A stretch of 64,000 bases of DNA from Phymatolithon calcareum. Taxonomy: Eukaryota; Rhodophyta; Florideophyceae; Hapalidiales. The notes under the pieces are model-generated. The model was not told the origin of the DNA and did not search any database. It saw nothing but the letters and a program-made list of their open reading frames with translations. Below, one piece after another: positions 9,820 through 19,817 of this stretch. Location of the stretch: positions 1,860,001-1,924,000 of the forward strand of contig OZ345352.1 of assembly GCA_977006965.1 (NCBI GenBank). Reading direction: 5' to 3'. The translations under genes and the position numbers were made by a program. Every line of letters starts with the position of its first letter. Position 1 is the stretch's first letter.

Positions 9820-12225
9820 TAAGCGGCCAAAGGGTTAACCTTTCTTGCACTGCTCGAAAAGCTCCCCAGAGTGTCAGCAAATGAGTTGGGATTTTTCTAA
9901 CTTTTTCAGCGCAAAATATGTTACTGTATTGTATCTTATTCTGCACTTCCCCCAAGTGAGATTAGCAGTGCTTCGAAGGCTTACGCTTTCTCCATTGTGC
10001 TTTCTCCTGTGCGATACGAGAGCTAAGAAGACTTCATTTGGACGAACGTATTGGAATGCCATGCAGATGAGCTATCCCGTTCGAATTCCAAGCACTCTCC
10101 GTCAATCATGAGTTGAAATCATAATCGATTACAATTTCGCAGAACGACTCAAATTACCGAACACGCACTCTGTCAGTCGGTTCCCTATCGAGGTGCAAAG
10201 TCAGAGCCAGACGTCAACTGCGTTCTCAAATGCAGGATTATTATCCTGGCTCGCCATGTGCACATGCACCACGCTGGCATTTCACGCAAGTTCCGGTTTG
10301 TGGGGCTTCCGTCCCTTTGCCATAGAACAACTGCCGCATGACATCAAGGCTATACAAGGACCATTGATTTCATATTCGTGACGCTGATGTATTGTTCTGC
10401 GATACGTCGGCGAAGAAACCGTTCCGGAAAAATTCGCTTCGGGTGTACTCATTCCGCCCGTGAAAAATTGACACACTCTCTGTCTTTCAGTGTATTCCTC
10501 CGCTAAACAATCGGAGACCCTATAATTTCTGGCGCAGATCAGGGCATTTCTCTTCCATAAAGCCTATAAGCCTGTTGCTTTTGAGCTTGCTTCCAGTGAG
10601 CGATGTCTACTCTCGTCAGATGAACAATTGGCCTTGAAACTGGAAGCGGAATTATCTCCTGATTTTCGCTTACAATATTGTTGGAAGGTTTCTTTGGCAA
10701 GAAAAAACGAGCTAACGACATTTCCTTCGTCAAGAATACAACCAGGTATTTTTCTGTGCTTCCTTTATATATCGAATAAAAACTTCCACCTTTGTAAAAC
10801 TGCCCCCGCGCACCTGGACGCATGTTTGACGTCCCCGGTTCGAGTCCTGTCAAAAGCAAGAATTGAATTACGTCCCGCGAAGGGCGCACGGATGTCGCCG
10901 TGTAGTGGTGTGCCCCCGTACTCGCGGGAAGCAGTTACGCCAATACCCAGACTGAATCCCGTCCAGGAGCATCCTATCATAGAAGCCCCCTAGATGTTGA
11001 GTAACGTACACTATGTGTAGCTCAGATATCCTGCAGTAAAATAAAGAAAGAAATAGAAAATTGTAACGAACGCGTTGGTAGTGCGTTGTTAGTGATTGAC
11101 GTGAAAGCACTCTGGAGGGCATTACAAAATGATATACGTGAGAACTGATTGACTGTGCGTCAGACAAAACGGCAGTACGTAGATTTACTGCATAAACGGA
11201 TAACCGAAAGCATCGAATCTATACCTCAACCTCTGTATGGCTTCAAAAAACCCATTCTCTGCCAGACTGCTACAACTTGGCCAGCAAATCATCTCACGAA
11301 GGGCCCTTGTATTGGCGACTAGGCGATGTATTAGAATGAGGAGGTACCGAAATGCTGCTCCCGTACAGTACTAAGAGTGTTTGCGAGGGCTTTTAAAAAA
11401 CAACCAGTTGCTTCAAAAAAACTAATCATCACGGCATTAAAACCTTACCCCAACTCAACAAACCCAGCAAGCATAAAGAATCTTTGTATAAAAGACGTCG
11501 AAAACTGCCAGAGAGGAATCAGAGCCCACTGTTCCATATGCACGTAGGTGAAGCGAGAACCAGCTCCAAGCACCCGGGCAGGATTTTCGACCCGGATTTT
11601 GTCGCGTATGTCGCTCTTGCACAGAGATGAGTCAGAAATTTGCAAACTCTGGCGCGGGCTGGGTGATCCGCGATCCGATGACCTTTGGTGTTGACCCTCG
11701 GGTGAAAGTGACATTACATCCTGTATGGTATTGGAGGCGGAATATGTTTCAACCGAGATCTCTTTGGAGTCGGGTCTATAAATTTCTTTTCATCCTTATG
11801 TTCAGCATTGGTGCAGATTAGACCTTGCTTCGAGCCGCACTGGCTAGTCAGCTAGACAGTTGACTGTTGACAGTTTGGCTAGAGGACTAAAATTAAAGGA
11901 AGGAATCGGTCAAATATCGCATCCGATATGCAACTAACATATGGAATCACAGGTGACGCCAACTCTATAGGAAGACTTTTCAACTCCGAGCTTAAGCCGC
12001 TTACCTCTGCAACGTCGGTGCAGTGCACTCTTTTCTGCGCAAGTCGTTAATCTGAAACTTCCTCCTAAGAGAGAATCGACGTGCGTAAGTCAAAAACTTC
12101 GTTTTGAATTAATCGGACAGAAACAATAACTCGGACATTGAAGAGCCAAAACAGATTTAGAACCACGATTTCGTACGTTAGCTCGCACCTTTGAATCTAC
12201 TTTGCGAATATTGGAGTGTCTATGT
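9820..12225. other. No supported gene; isolated B-box-like motif
   Basis: No domain-bearing frame was found. GGTTCGAGTCC at 10837-10847 matches a Pol III B box exactly, but no cloverleaf or A box could be built around it. A TTCCTTTATATATCGAATAA-like string near 10755-10780 resembles the TATA region of the 3' LTR of Gypsy-2 and could be a solo LTR scrap. Confidence 0.35.
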
Positions 12226-12293
12226 GAAGGAGAAGAATATACAATGCGATTCTGATCTAGGAGTTCAACGCATCTGCGGACACTTCGGGCAGA
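12226..12293 (-). mobile_element. Hairpin-tailed short retroposon, degenerate minus-strand copy 4
   Basis: The minus strand reads TGCCCGAAGTGTCCGCAGAT then GCGTTGAAC, a diverged version of the family hairpin. A ~25-nt spacer and a TTC-rich tail follow (GAAGGAGAAGAA on the plus strand, 12226-12237). Order and spacing match the plus-strand copies. No target duplication was recognised. Confidence 0.5.
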
Positions 12294-13960
12294 GGGCGCC
12301 TTCAATCATGAGTGCATGGCATATGAAAGGCTGAAGCATAACCCGGAATGTCATTCAATTTTCATTCGCATGCTTAGATGTGGCGCAATTGGAAGGCTTA
12401 GAATAAACTTTCTATGGTTCCAGACGAGGTAATGAAGATGAAAAACGTTGCATCGCATGGTATCTCTTGAGAAATAATGTGCAAGACATTCCAAGGCGCA
12501 GAATACCCAGCCCAAGTACCGAGCAAAATGCATTCCGGCAGGATTTCTTTGAACTTCCGTGCATAAATGACTTTCTGCACAGCACATTGCTGCAATTTAT
12601 GTGACCCTTAACGATTCGCTGTTCCTTTCGGAAGCATTCTGGGATACTGTGCACAAGTGAATGTCGTCGAAAAGGAGCTTCGACAAATTTGCTATAAATA
12701 GGCAAGATTCAATGGTAAGGGTATTTTGCTTGTTAGTGTGAAGCACAGCACAACATGCTCTGCATAACAGATTAATTCTGCCGAGATTCGTCGATTCACC
12801 TCTAAGGTTGCTTGGCAGGAGCCGGCGGAAGGGAGCCGTGAGCATTACAAGAAAGAACTTCTCTCATAGATCTGCGCGAAATGTTGCTAATTTCAGAATT
12901 CGGACATTTGCCTACAATATATCTTTCTCATGGACGGCTTTGTCGGCTACGTCCTATTCTTAACATTATATTTTTGCCTCCTGTTTGATACGATTCGGCC
13001 AACCGTGTGTGCACCAGAGCGAAAATAGTGCTACCGTGCAAAATTGTACTTCCGTTCATTAGTGAGGAATAGTCATGATGGCTGCTGCATCATTTAGATC
13101 TTCCAGCTTGGAATATACACGATGGCGACCACAGGACTCTCAACTCATTCGGAACGATAATCAAATTTCCATCGAGAAATTCCTGCATTCAACAATATAG
13201 AAGAAGTGAAATTTGTGTTCTACATAGCTTTCTTGGTTATTTCCAAAAACTCTAAAAACACCAAATTTCTGTGACTCGGATTTGACCTTGCTGCCGAAAG
13301 CAACAACAGAAAGGACAGACTATTGCGAGAACAATCTTCAACTAGACCTCTCATAGAAGCAGATATGAATCTCTGATGGGCCTTAGCCTGCGGTAGTGGT
13401 TCTACTGCAATCTGTGCGATAGGGTAGCCACTCGAAGAAGGTGGTTTGTGGAGCACGTACAGCAAAGTCAGCAATGGCGTGTTACGCAACGTGTATATTG
13501 GAAGGCTTTTCGTCCCAACACATTTGTCTGATCCCCACAGAATCTTAATCTTACCGACATGCACACATTTACGTTATTGTAGCTGGACATGCCAAGAATC
13601 AGGACCCAGCAATGAAAGTGGACTATATGTGCACGCGTTGTGGAAGGGTGATTCATACATACCTCGAAGATAAGGCCCTTTAAGACTGGAATAGCAATGC
13701 GACTATGTGGATAGTTGACACTATGCAGTGTCCTTGTTTTTTATAAATTATATTCTAAAAAGCCCCACAATCTTCTAAGTAGGCCGCCTTGTGAGTCGAT
13801 AAGCACACGTTTTTCGACATTTCGGTCATTTCTGAGACGAAACAGTTTGTAGAGGTCTGAAATATGCATTTCATCACGTCTGCATGTCTTGATGAGGCAC
13901 ACAGATTTGTGATTATGGACTAATACCAGCCTTGACGTCAATGAACCTCTAGATATTGAC
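12294..13960. other. No supported gene
   Basis: Short frames only. No repeat family or RNA gene recognised. Confidence 0.4.
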
Positions 13961-13964
13961 AGTA

Positions 13965-14034
13965 TACTCTAGTCCCGTCATGGTGCGACTCGCTTCTCAA
14001 TTACTACATAAAGCAACTGCTTCTAGCTTGTAGA
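13965..14034 (+). promoter_or_regulatory. Conserved core promoter of poly-Asp gene B
   Basis: TACTCTAGTCCCGTCATGG starts at 13965. It is followed by CTTCTCAATTACTACATAAAG, with a TATA-like CATAAAG at 14007-14013, and by CTTCTAGCTTGTAGA (14020-14034). The order and spacing are the same as at gene A (7391-7322). The ATG follows about 57 nt later, and the immediate leader GAACGCACACAATGGC is also shared. Confidence 0.6.
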
Positions 14035-14091
14035 GCATTAATCTCAAGTGCAACTGACTCGAAGAGGTACAACATCAAAAGAACGCACACA

Positions 14092-14368
14092 ATGGCTCGA
14101 CTTTCTCTCTCTATCTTCGTTCTCCTGGCGCTTTTGGCCATCGCCCTCTGCGCGATTGTGCCGGCTGCCAGGTCGAATACCAACGTCAAGGCCGTCGCAA
14201 TGGCGGCCGATAAATCTGGCGAGCCTGTAGCAATTACTGCAATCCGCAGCGGTAGCTACGACGACGATGATGATGACGACGATGATGATGATGACGATGA
14301 TGATGATGATGATGATGACGACGATGACGACGACGATGACGACGATGACGATGATGATGATGACGACG

Positions 14369-14399
<31 letters not shown>

Positions 14400-14496
14400 T
14401 GATGATGACGATGATGACGATGATGACGACGATGATGACGATGACGACGACGACGATGACGACGATGACGACGATGATGACGATGACGACGATGAT

Positions 14497-14579
<83 letters not shown>

Positions 14580-14598
14580 CGATGATGATGGGCGTTAG
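14092..14598 (+). CDS. Secreted poly-aspartate protein B
   Basis: 168 residues: a signal peptide (MARLSLSIFVLLALLAIALC), a ~35-residue linker similar to that of protein A (NTNVKAVAMA; GEPVAITAIRSGSY), then 110 uninterrupted aspartates encoded at 14260-14589, ending Gly-Arg. It lacks the cysteine module and the basic spacer of protein A. GAT and GAC are mixed irregularly, so the tract is not a simple trinucleotide repeat. That argues for selection on the protein or old expansion with silent drift. Predicted role: exported polyanion able to bind calcium or other cations. No enzyme or known binding domain is visible. It is the inverted paralogue of the gene at 6667-7251, sharing promoter, leader and 3' flank. 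Confidence 0.78.
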
Positions 14599-14785
14599 AC
14601 CGATCTCTTTGTCAAGAAGTCTTCCGAAACCGTTCGTAAGATGTCTTTGAACTCGTTGAAGAAGAAGAACTAAATATCTCTGGCCGACACACGACGTCGT
14701 GGGGGAGTGAGCTCTCCAGATACAGCCTCTGGGTTTGCAAAGAGTTGAGCTTTGATAGCTTCGATGAGTAAATATTATTTAACAA
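14599..14785 (+). other. 3' flank conserved between the poly-Asp genes
   Basis: Downstream of the stop, GGCGTTAGACCGA, TTTGTCAAG...GTCTTCC, a GAAGAAGAAC block and finally GCTTTGATAGCTTC recur in the same order after gene A (about 6670 down to 6500 on the minus strand). The duplication therefore included the 3' untranslated and probable polyadenylation region as well as the promoter. Confidence 0.6.
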
Positions 14786-16584
14786 TTGTGGAAGTCTGCT
14801 TTAGATAATCTCTCACACCATCCCACTGCTGTAGCTCGTTACCAATCGACGCTTTCTTCGTTTCCATGTTTGCTTGTGATATTCCTGTTTCTTAAGACAA
14901 TTGACATGCATCCACCAAGCGAAGAGGCCCAACTTCGAGCCGCCGCGTGTTGAAGAAGGGCATGTCAATACCGAGTTGTGGAGTAATATGACACATATTC
15001 TTTGGACCGCAGGGTTGAGACTTGCTACTATACAGAAAACTTCCCAATCGTCAACAGCACTTTTCCAATCTTACTGGAATCATGGACACGACTACGTGCC
15101 GAACAATTATTGGAAAGTAGTGAACGCAATTGGAGAAAGAGAGTGCATAAGGACATTCAAGTGTTTCTCGCGAAATGGAGTTGAACTCGCAAGTACCAGA
15201 ACCTAAATCAGCATAAGGTCTTTTCTACTGAAACGTGTAACATTCTTGGACAGCTGAGCGTACGTTGAGTAGCTGAGAGTCTAGCCTATCATCGGTGGTT
15301 GTCAAACACCAGTGTCTGCGGGCATGGCCAGGCGTTCTATTGTACTCTTCAACACCCGCTGATCTACTCCCCACTGCACCAAAAATGCTTTATTCTGCGA
15401 CGACTCCTAATATTGTAAGTGTCGCTCCTTCCAAATACCACCCACCAGCAAGGAGAGTCATCAAAACGATAATACTGCAGCCTGGTCAATATTCTCATTC
15501 AACCTCCTCGCTTAACGTGGGAACAACGAGGGGAATGTCGTGGAGCACCTTAGATAACATGGCCGTGTTCATCACTTACATTTTTTGATTTGCCATAGAG
15601 TGTGTAGCCAAGTCAGTCATAAGTCAGTCGCTGATGCAGACATACTTGTACGGATTGGCGATGATGAACAACGGTTGATGTGCTTGATGTAGACCAGATC
15701 GCCAAGCGCTATCCTTAAATATCTAAGCGTGAGATTCGCTATTTTCCGTCACTCTTGTGCACGAATTGCTCTAAGTTTACGACCCTAGAACGCATTTCAA
15801 CAGTAGAGATGACTGCAGGGGTGCTTTATGTGGTATAATATTCTTGGACAACGCTATATTTTCTAACCCAGCGTTCTTCGTGCTGCCCCTAGGCTCTTTG
15901 GACCCGGGATATATCTTGAATGTCAGTACCAGCGGTCGATTCTCGAATGTAGTCAAGCGTTTCGACTTCCAGCTGCGCCCCAGCATCTTCTGTCACTTCC
16001 ACTATCTTTCCCAATCTTCGTCTTAACTTTGAGAGAAGGTGATATAGGCGAAACTCCCATGGTTCTATTTAAGAACGTTTCATTAGTATTCTACTCTTCT
16101 GCACTGTCCACTTTCGGATCAGTACCGCTGCGATGTCCTTTTTGGATTTTCACAGCTGCTTTGGAGACGCAGATTTTATCTCATGTTATATATGCGCAGT
16201 GCACTCATAAATTGGCCTGGTAAAGACTTTGAAAACCCTGATGCTTTTCTCTTTTCTGTATCCTCTTCATTGCATGCCTAGGGTACTCTTTAGGGTGCAC
16301 TTGTGCGCTTCCGAGTTTGAATCTCCCCACAATCTTGTTGCCACGAATTCCGTTCTCGTCACTTACACAGTACCGAGATATTCCGCAGTGATTTTATTTG
16401 AATTTCCACGCTCGCGAATACGATGGGTTTTCCGCTACTTCAACCTCGAATCTCTGTCATACTCGAGTACGACAGGGCACTTTTGGGTTGACCACGTCAT
16501 TCGACAGACCTGTGCGCATTCGGAGCATTCATTGAGCAACTCATCTTCAGTCCTTGACAGTCAACCACATCATGCAATGACGTT
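14786..16584. other. No supported gene
   Basis: Frames of 60-125 codons occur on both strands without domains. No repeat recognised. Confidence 0.4.
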
Positions 16585-17103
16585 GAAAGAAAGCCGACAC
16601 TGAGTCCCTTGCGCAAGACTGTTCGATGGCAACTTCCCGGGGAACCCACTTAAACTGATCTGATCAAGTATGCGGGCAGGCAAGGAGCAGGGGCAGCTGA
16701 AACGCTCAACAGAAATGCGAGAAAAGCAGGAAAACAGAGGAGTGAGGTATTTCTCCTTCTCAAATCATACTCCACCGCATTAAGCAGTAAGACTGAACGA
16801 AATCAGACATAGAATCCCTTGCGCAAGATGGCTCGATTGTCATCTCACGGTGGAACACACGTGAACTGATCTGATCTAATATGTGAACAGGCAAGGAGCA
16901 GGGGCAGCTGAAATGTTTAACAGAAATGTGAGAAAAGCTGGAAAGCTGAGGAGTGAGGAATTTCTCGTTCTCAAATAATAATCCACCGCACCAAGCAGTA
17001 AGACTGCAAGAAATCAGACAGAGTCCTTTGCGTAAGATGGTTCGAAGATCACTTCCCGGTGGAACCCACTTAAACTGATCTGATCTAATGTATGACGAGG
17101 CAA
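16585..17103. repeat. ~210-bp tandem repeat, about 2.4 units
   Basis: Units begin with TCCCTTGCGCAAGA near 16605, 16815 and (TCCTTTGCGTAAGA) 17034, giving periods of about 210 and 219 bp. Shared landmarks within each unit are ACTGATCTGATC, GGCAAGGAGCAGGGGCAGCTGA, GAGAAAAGC and AAGCAGTAAGACTG. Units differ by many substitutions. No long protein frame runs through all units. A non-coding local array is the best description. Confidence 0.75.
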
Positions 17104-18255
17104 AGAGTTGGGGGAGTGGGAACCCTAAACCGTATCCTGAAGAAACCAACTTGGATTCCTCTCGAAGAAAAAGATTTTGCCCACAATATTTATAAAATCC
17201 TATGCCATTCTGACCGAGATATTAGAGAAAAAAAACAATTTAGAAAAGAACTGACTTTCCTCAAGTTGGGACACATAGTGCCTTAGTAAATCCACTTCAT
17301 TTAATCAAAGCCCTGAAGAAGTATATGACGTTGCCAGAGCCATTGACGTGAGCCTATCTAATTGAACTACTACTATGTACTAGCGTCTTTAATAGCTTAT
17401 TCTTTACCGAGCTAAAAGGATCGTAAGATTGTTACGTGAAATAAATCGATGCTAGAAGTACGCATATTGACTTTCCTAAAATTGAGAGACAAGGTACCTT
17501 CTCAATAAATCTAAATAAATAGGAATCCAGATACTCGAATTCCCTGTGAAGAGCATCTCTAGCGGGAGTGATTGGACAGCAGGACATCTTGAATCCATAG
17601 CCCCCGAATTCGGAATCCCCCGAAAGTCCTTAGACCCTTGCAATTCTCTATCTCGGGAATTTTCGAGAACCACGATCACTACTATAAGTCGAGAGATTTT
17701 AAAGAAGCTAACCTTAACCGACCGGTTAGTCGTACAGGAAGAAAAGTAGCAATATGAAAAGTCTGTTTCACCATCGCGGACAGAAGATAATATCAAGAAA
17801 AGTACTATTAGCAAATTCAAGCTTGCGTACAGTAACGGTCAACTTTCAGCGATCCTCTGCCAGACAAGGATTACTCCTTAAGGAGCACGGTAGAGTTAAC
17901 GATGACTGATGGTCAAGACGCATGCCGAGAATCATACAAGAAACTCGAGATGCGGAAATTGGTTTTGTACGCTCCGAACATAATCCTGCCAATTGCATGA
18001 AAAGTCATCCAGCTATCACCGTTAATGGACGTCTTGAGTACTGCTCGTATTGAGTACCCAATTGAGCAGTAGATCTTCCGAAGAACTGAATGGGTTCTGC
18101 TTCAATTTGCTTTCTCTCGTATAGAGAAAAGATTATGTCGGGGATTAATCCTGAGCCGATCCCCAGAGAAGCAGTTATTACTCCTCCACGTTCCCGACAG
18201 GGCGAACGGTGACTTAAGGTCAAGAAGAGAAGAGAAATTTGAACATCAGCGGCTT
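17104..18255. other. No supported gene
   Basis: No domain-bearing frame or repeat recognised. Confidence 0.4.
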
Positions 18256-18615
18256 ACTAGAGGGGCATATGTAATGATTTATTTGCAAGCTTCCGGCGCC
18301 TCACCAAGAAGTAACAGGGCTTGCTTTCCGAACAGTTTCTAATGTAACGTAGTCTGGTCGCTCATAGCCTCCTTAATTCGAATTTCTCAACTATCAAGTG
18401 CACGTGCGAGTCGTTTACACTCATCTTCCACATCAAGACCCACCTCCGCTATGAAAAAATGCGTTGGAGCGCAACCAGCTCAATTACCGCTATGGCACCA
18501 CAGTACTCATCCAGCATCGATTTTCTCCGCAATGGCTCTCTATTAAAAATCAGCCTCAGACATCTCAGCCCTGTCGTCCTGTCCCTCAAGCAGATGACCC
18601 ATCGTAGCATCATAC
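18256..18615 (-). mobile_element. 5'-truncated LINE tail (third copy of the APE LINE family)
   Basis: Read on the minus strand, this carries the last ~120 codons of ORF2 in decayed form, then the family 3' end (GCCCTGTTA...GGAAGCTTG...AAATCATTACATATGCCCC). It parallels 33392-33750 of LINE-1 (minus) and 54780-55052 of LINE-2 (plus). Homology stops near 18612, so it is a 5' truncation. A weak TACTAG repeat at both edges may be the remains of a target duplication. Confidence 0.7.
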
Positions 18616-19548
18616 TAGTGCCTAGCTACGGAAAACCGAACCGAATTAAGCTCAGCGTCCAACACGCAAATCTGACGCGCATGGAGCAGATCGCGAGACT
18701 ATACGAGCGTGTGCTATATTGCTAACAACCAATGACACGCTTATCGTGTGAACCGAAACGTATCGTTTAGCATGCCATACCAATGCACGAAAGTCTGAGC
18801 CGACTCAGTTTCGATCTCCCCTATACACGGACCCAATATAAGCTAGAACATGTCTCAGCAATTTGGAATCAATTCAATACAGTACATCCTGCTTCCGAAT
18901 AGTCTCCCCCCGTCAACCACATACGCCTAGGAAGCGCAACTCTCTCAGTAAGCAAGTCACGAGTACGACCTGCACATTCAGTGCGCCGCCCTGCTCCAGT
19001 TCTGTGAGCTAGGCACTGGCGCGCACCTCCCTGATGTGCCCGACCAAATCTACCCTGTTTCGTAGAGTTTTCTTGATAACCCGGAGAAAAGCAGTGAGGA
19101 CGAGGATGATGTGCGCGGGCTGGGAGGCTGTTCCGAGTTTATCTCTATAGACATAACCCCAGTTTCTGTAACAAAGCGATGTAAGTTATACTTCAGCGGT
19201 CGCCATAATTCCTGTGATGAACAAGATGAAGAAGACCCAGCACCTCGTGCATGTCTTCATGGCATTGTAGAGCGGAAAGGGCCCAATAAATCCACTGAGA
19301 AAGGGTTTGAAGTCATGTCCTGCACTATCGAAATGCAGGCAAAGGGGCTGAGAAAATCTCTGGTCTGCTATCTGCTCTCCCTGTCTAAAACGTTGACCAT
19401 CAACGCTGCTGACAGAGGGACCTTCATGAGAATGCAAAAAACACGCCGCATCTACCGTCCAATCTGCCGTGTTGGCCGTCCAATAATTCGTGGACGGCTT
19501 GGTTGACGGCGTCAACAGGGAGACTGGTGTGAAACATTGAAGCTAATG
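18616..19548. other. No supported gene
   Basis: A 131-codon frame at 19111-19506 has no domain or retroelement motif and is judged a likely chance frame. Confidence 0.35.
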
Positions 19549-19817
19549 TTCTTCTATTGGCCTCCCTAGGCCACTCCCGAAACCTGAAACCCGCGACTCA
19601 AGACAGTGGAATATTTTTCCCCCTCGAGGCTCTAAGCCAGAGGTAGGTTTTGATATTTCCGCCAGATCGTGTCGAAATCGACCACGCTAACATACAAGAA
19701 CGATGGACCCTGTTTTTGGCCCAATGGCCTTCGCAAAGTTGCCCCAAGCGTCTGCAGATGCGTTGGTAACTTTTAAATAAAAAACTTACACTTCTTCTTC
19801 TTCTATTGGCCTCCCTA
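19549..19817 (+). mobile_element. Hairpin-tailed short retroposon, copy 5 (229 bp, perfect TSD)
   Basis: The longest family member. The insert is 19569-19797, with direct repeats TTCTATTGGCCTCCCTA at 19552-19568 and 19801-19817. The repeat can be read as up to 20 bp because the TTC tail merges with it. The 5' ~165 bp start GGCCACTCCC and show no clear Pol III boxes. The hairpin at 19738-19770 (GTTGCC...GGTAAC outer stem, GCGTC/GATGC inner stem) is followed by an A-rich spacer and (TTC)n. Exact duplications and tail support target-primed reverse transcription. Confidence 0.82.

Noticed and set aside
10785-10860. Possible tRNA gene or tRNA-derived SINE around a perfect B box (GGTTCGAGTCC)
   Set aside because: The T stem has two mismatches, the acceptor pairs only partly, and no D arm or A box could be placed.
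19111-19506. 131-codon plus-strand frame
   Set aside because: No domain, no element context and a comparable antisense frame; treated as chance.
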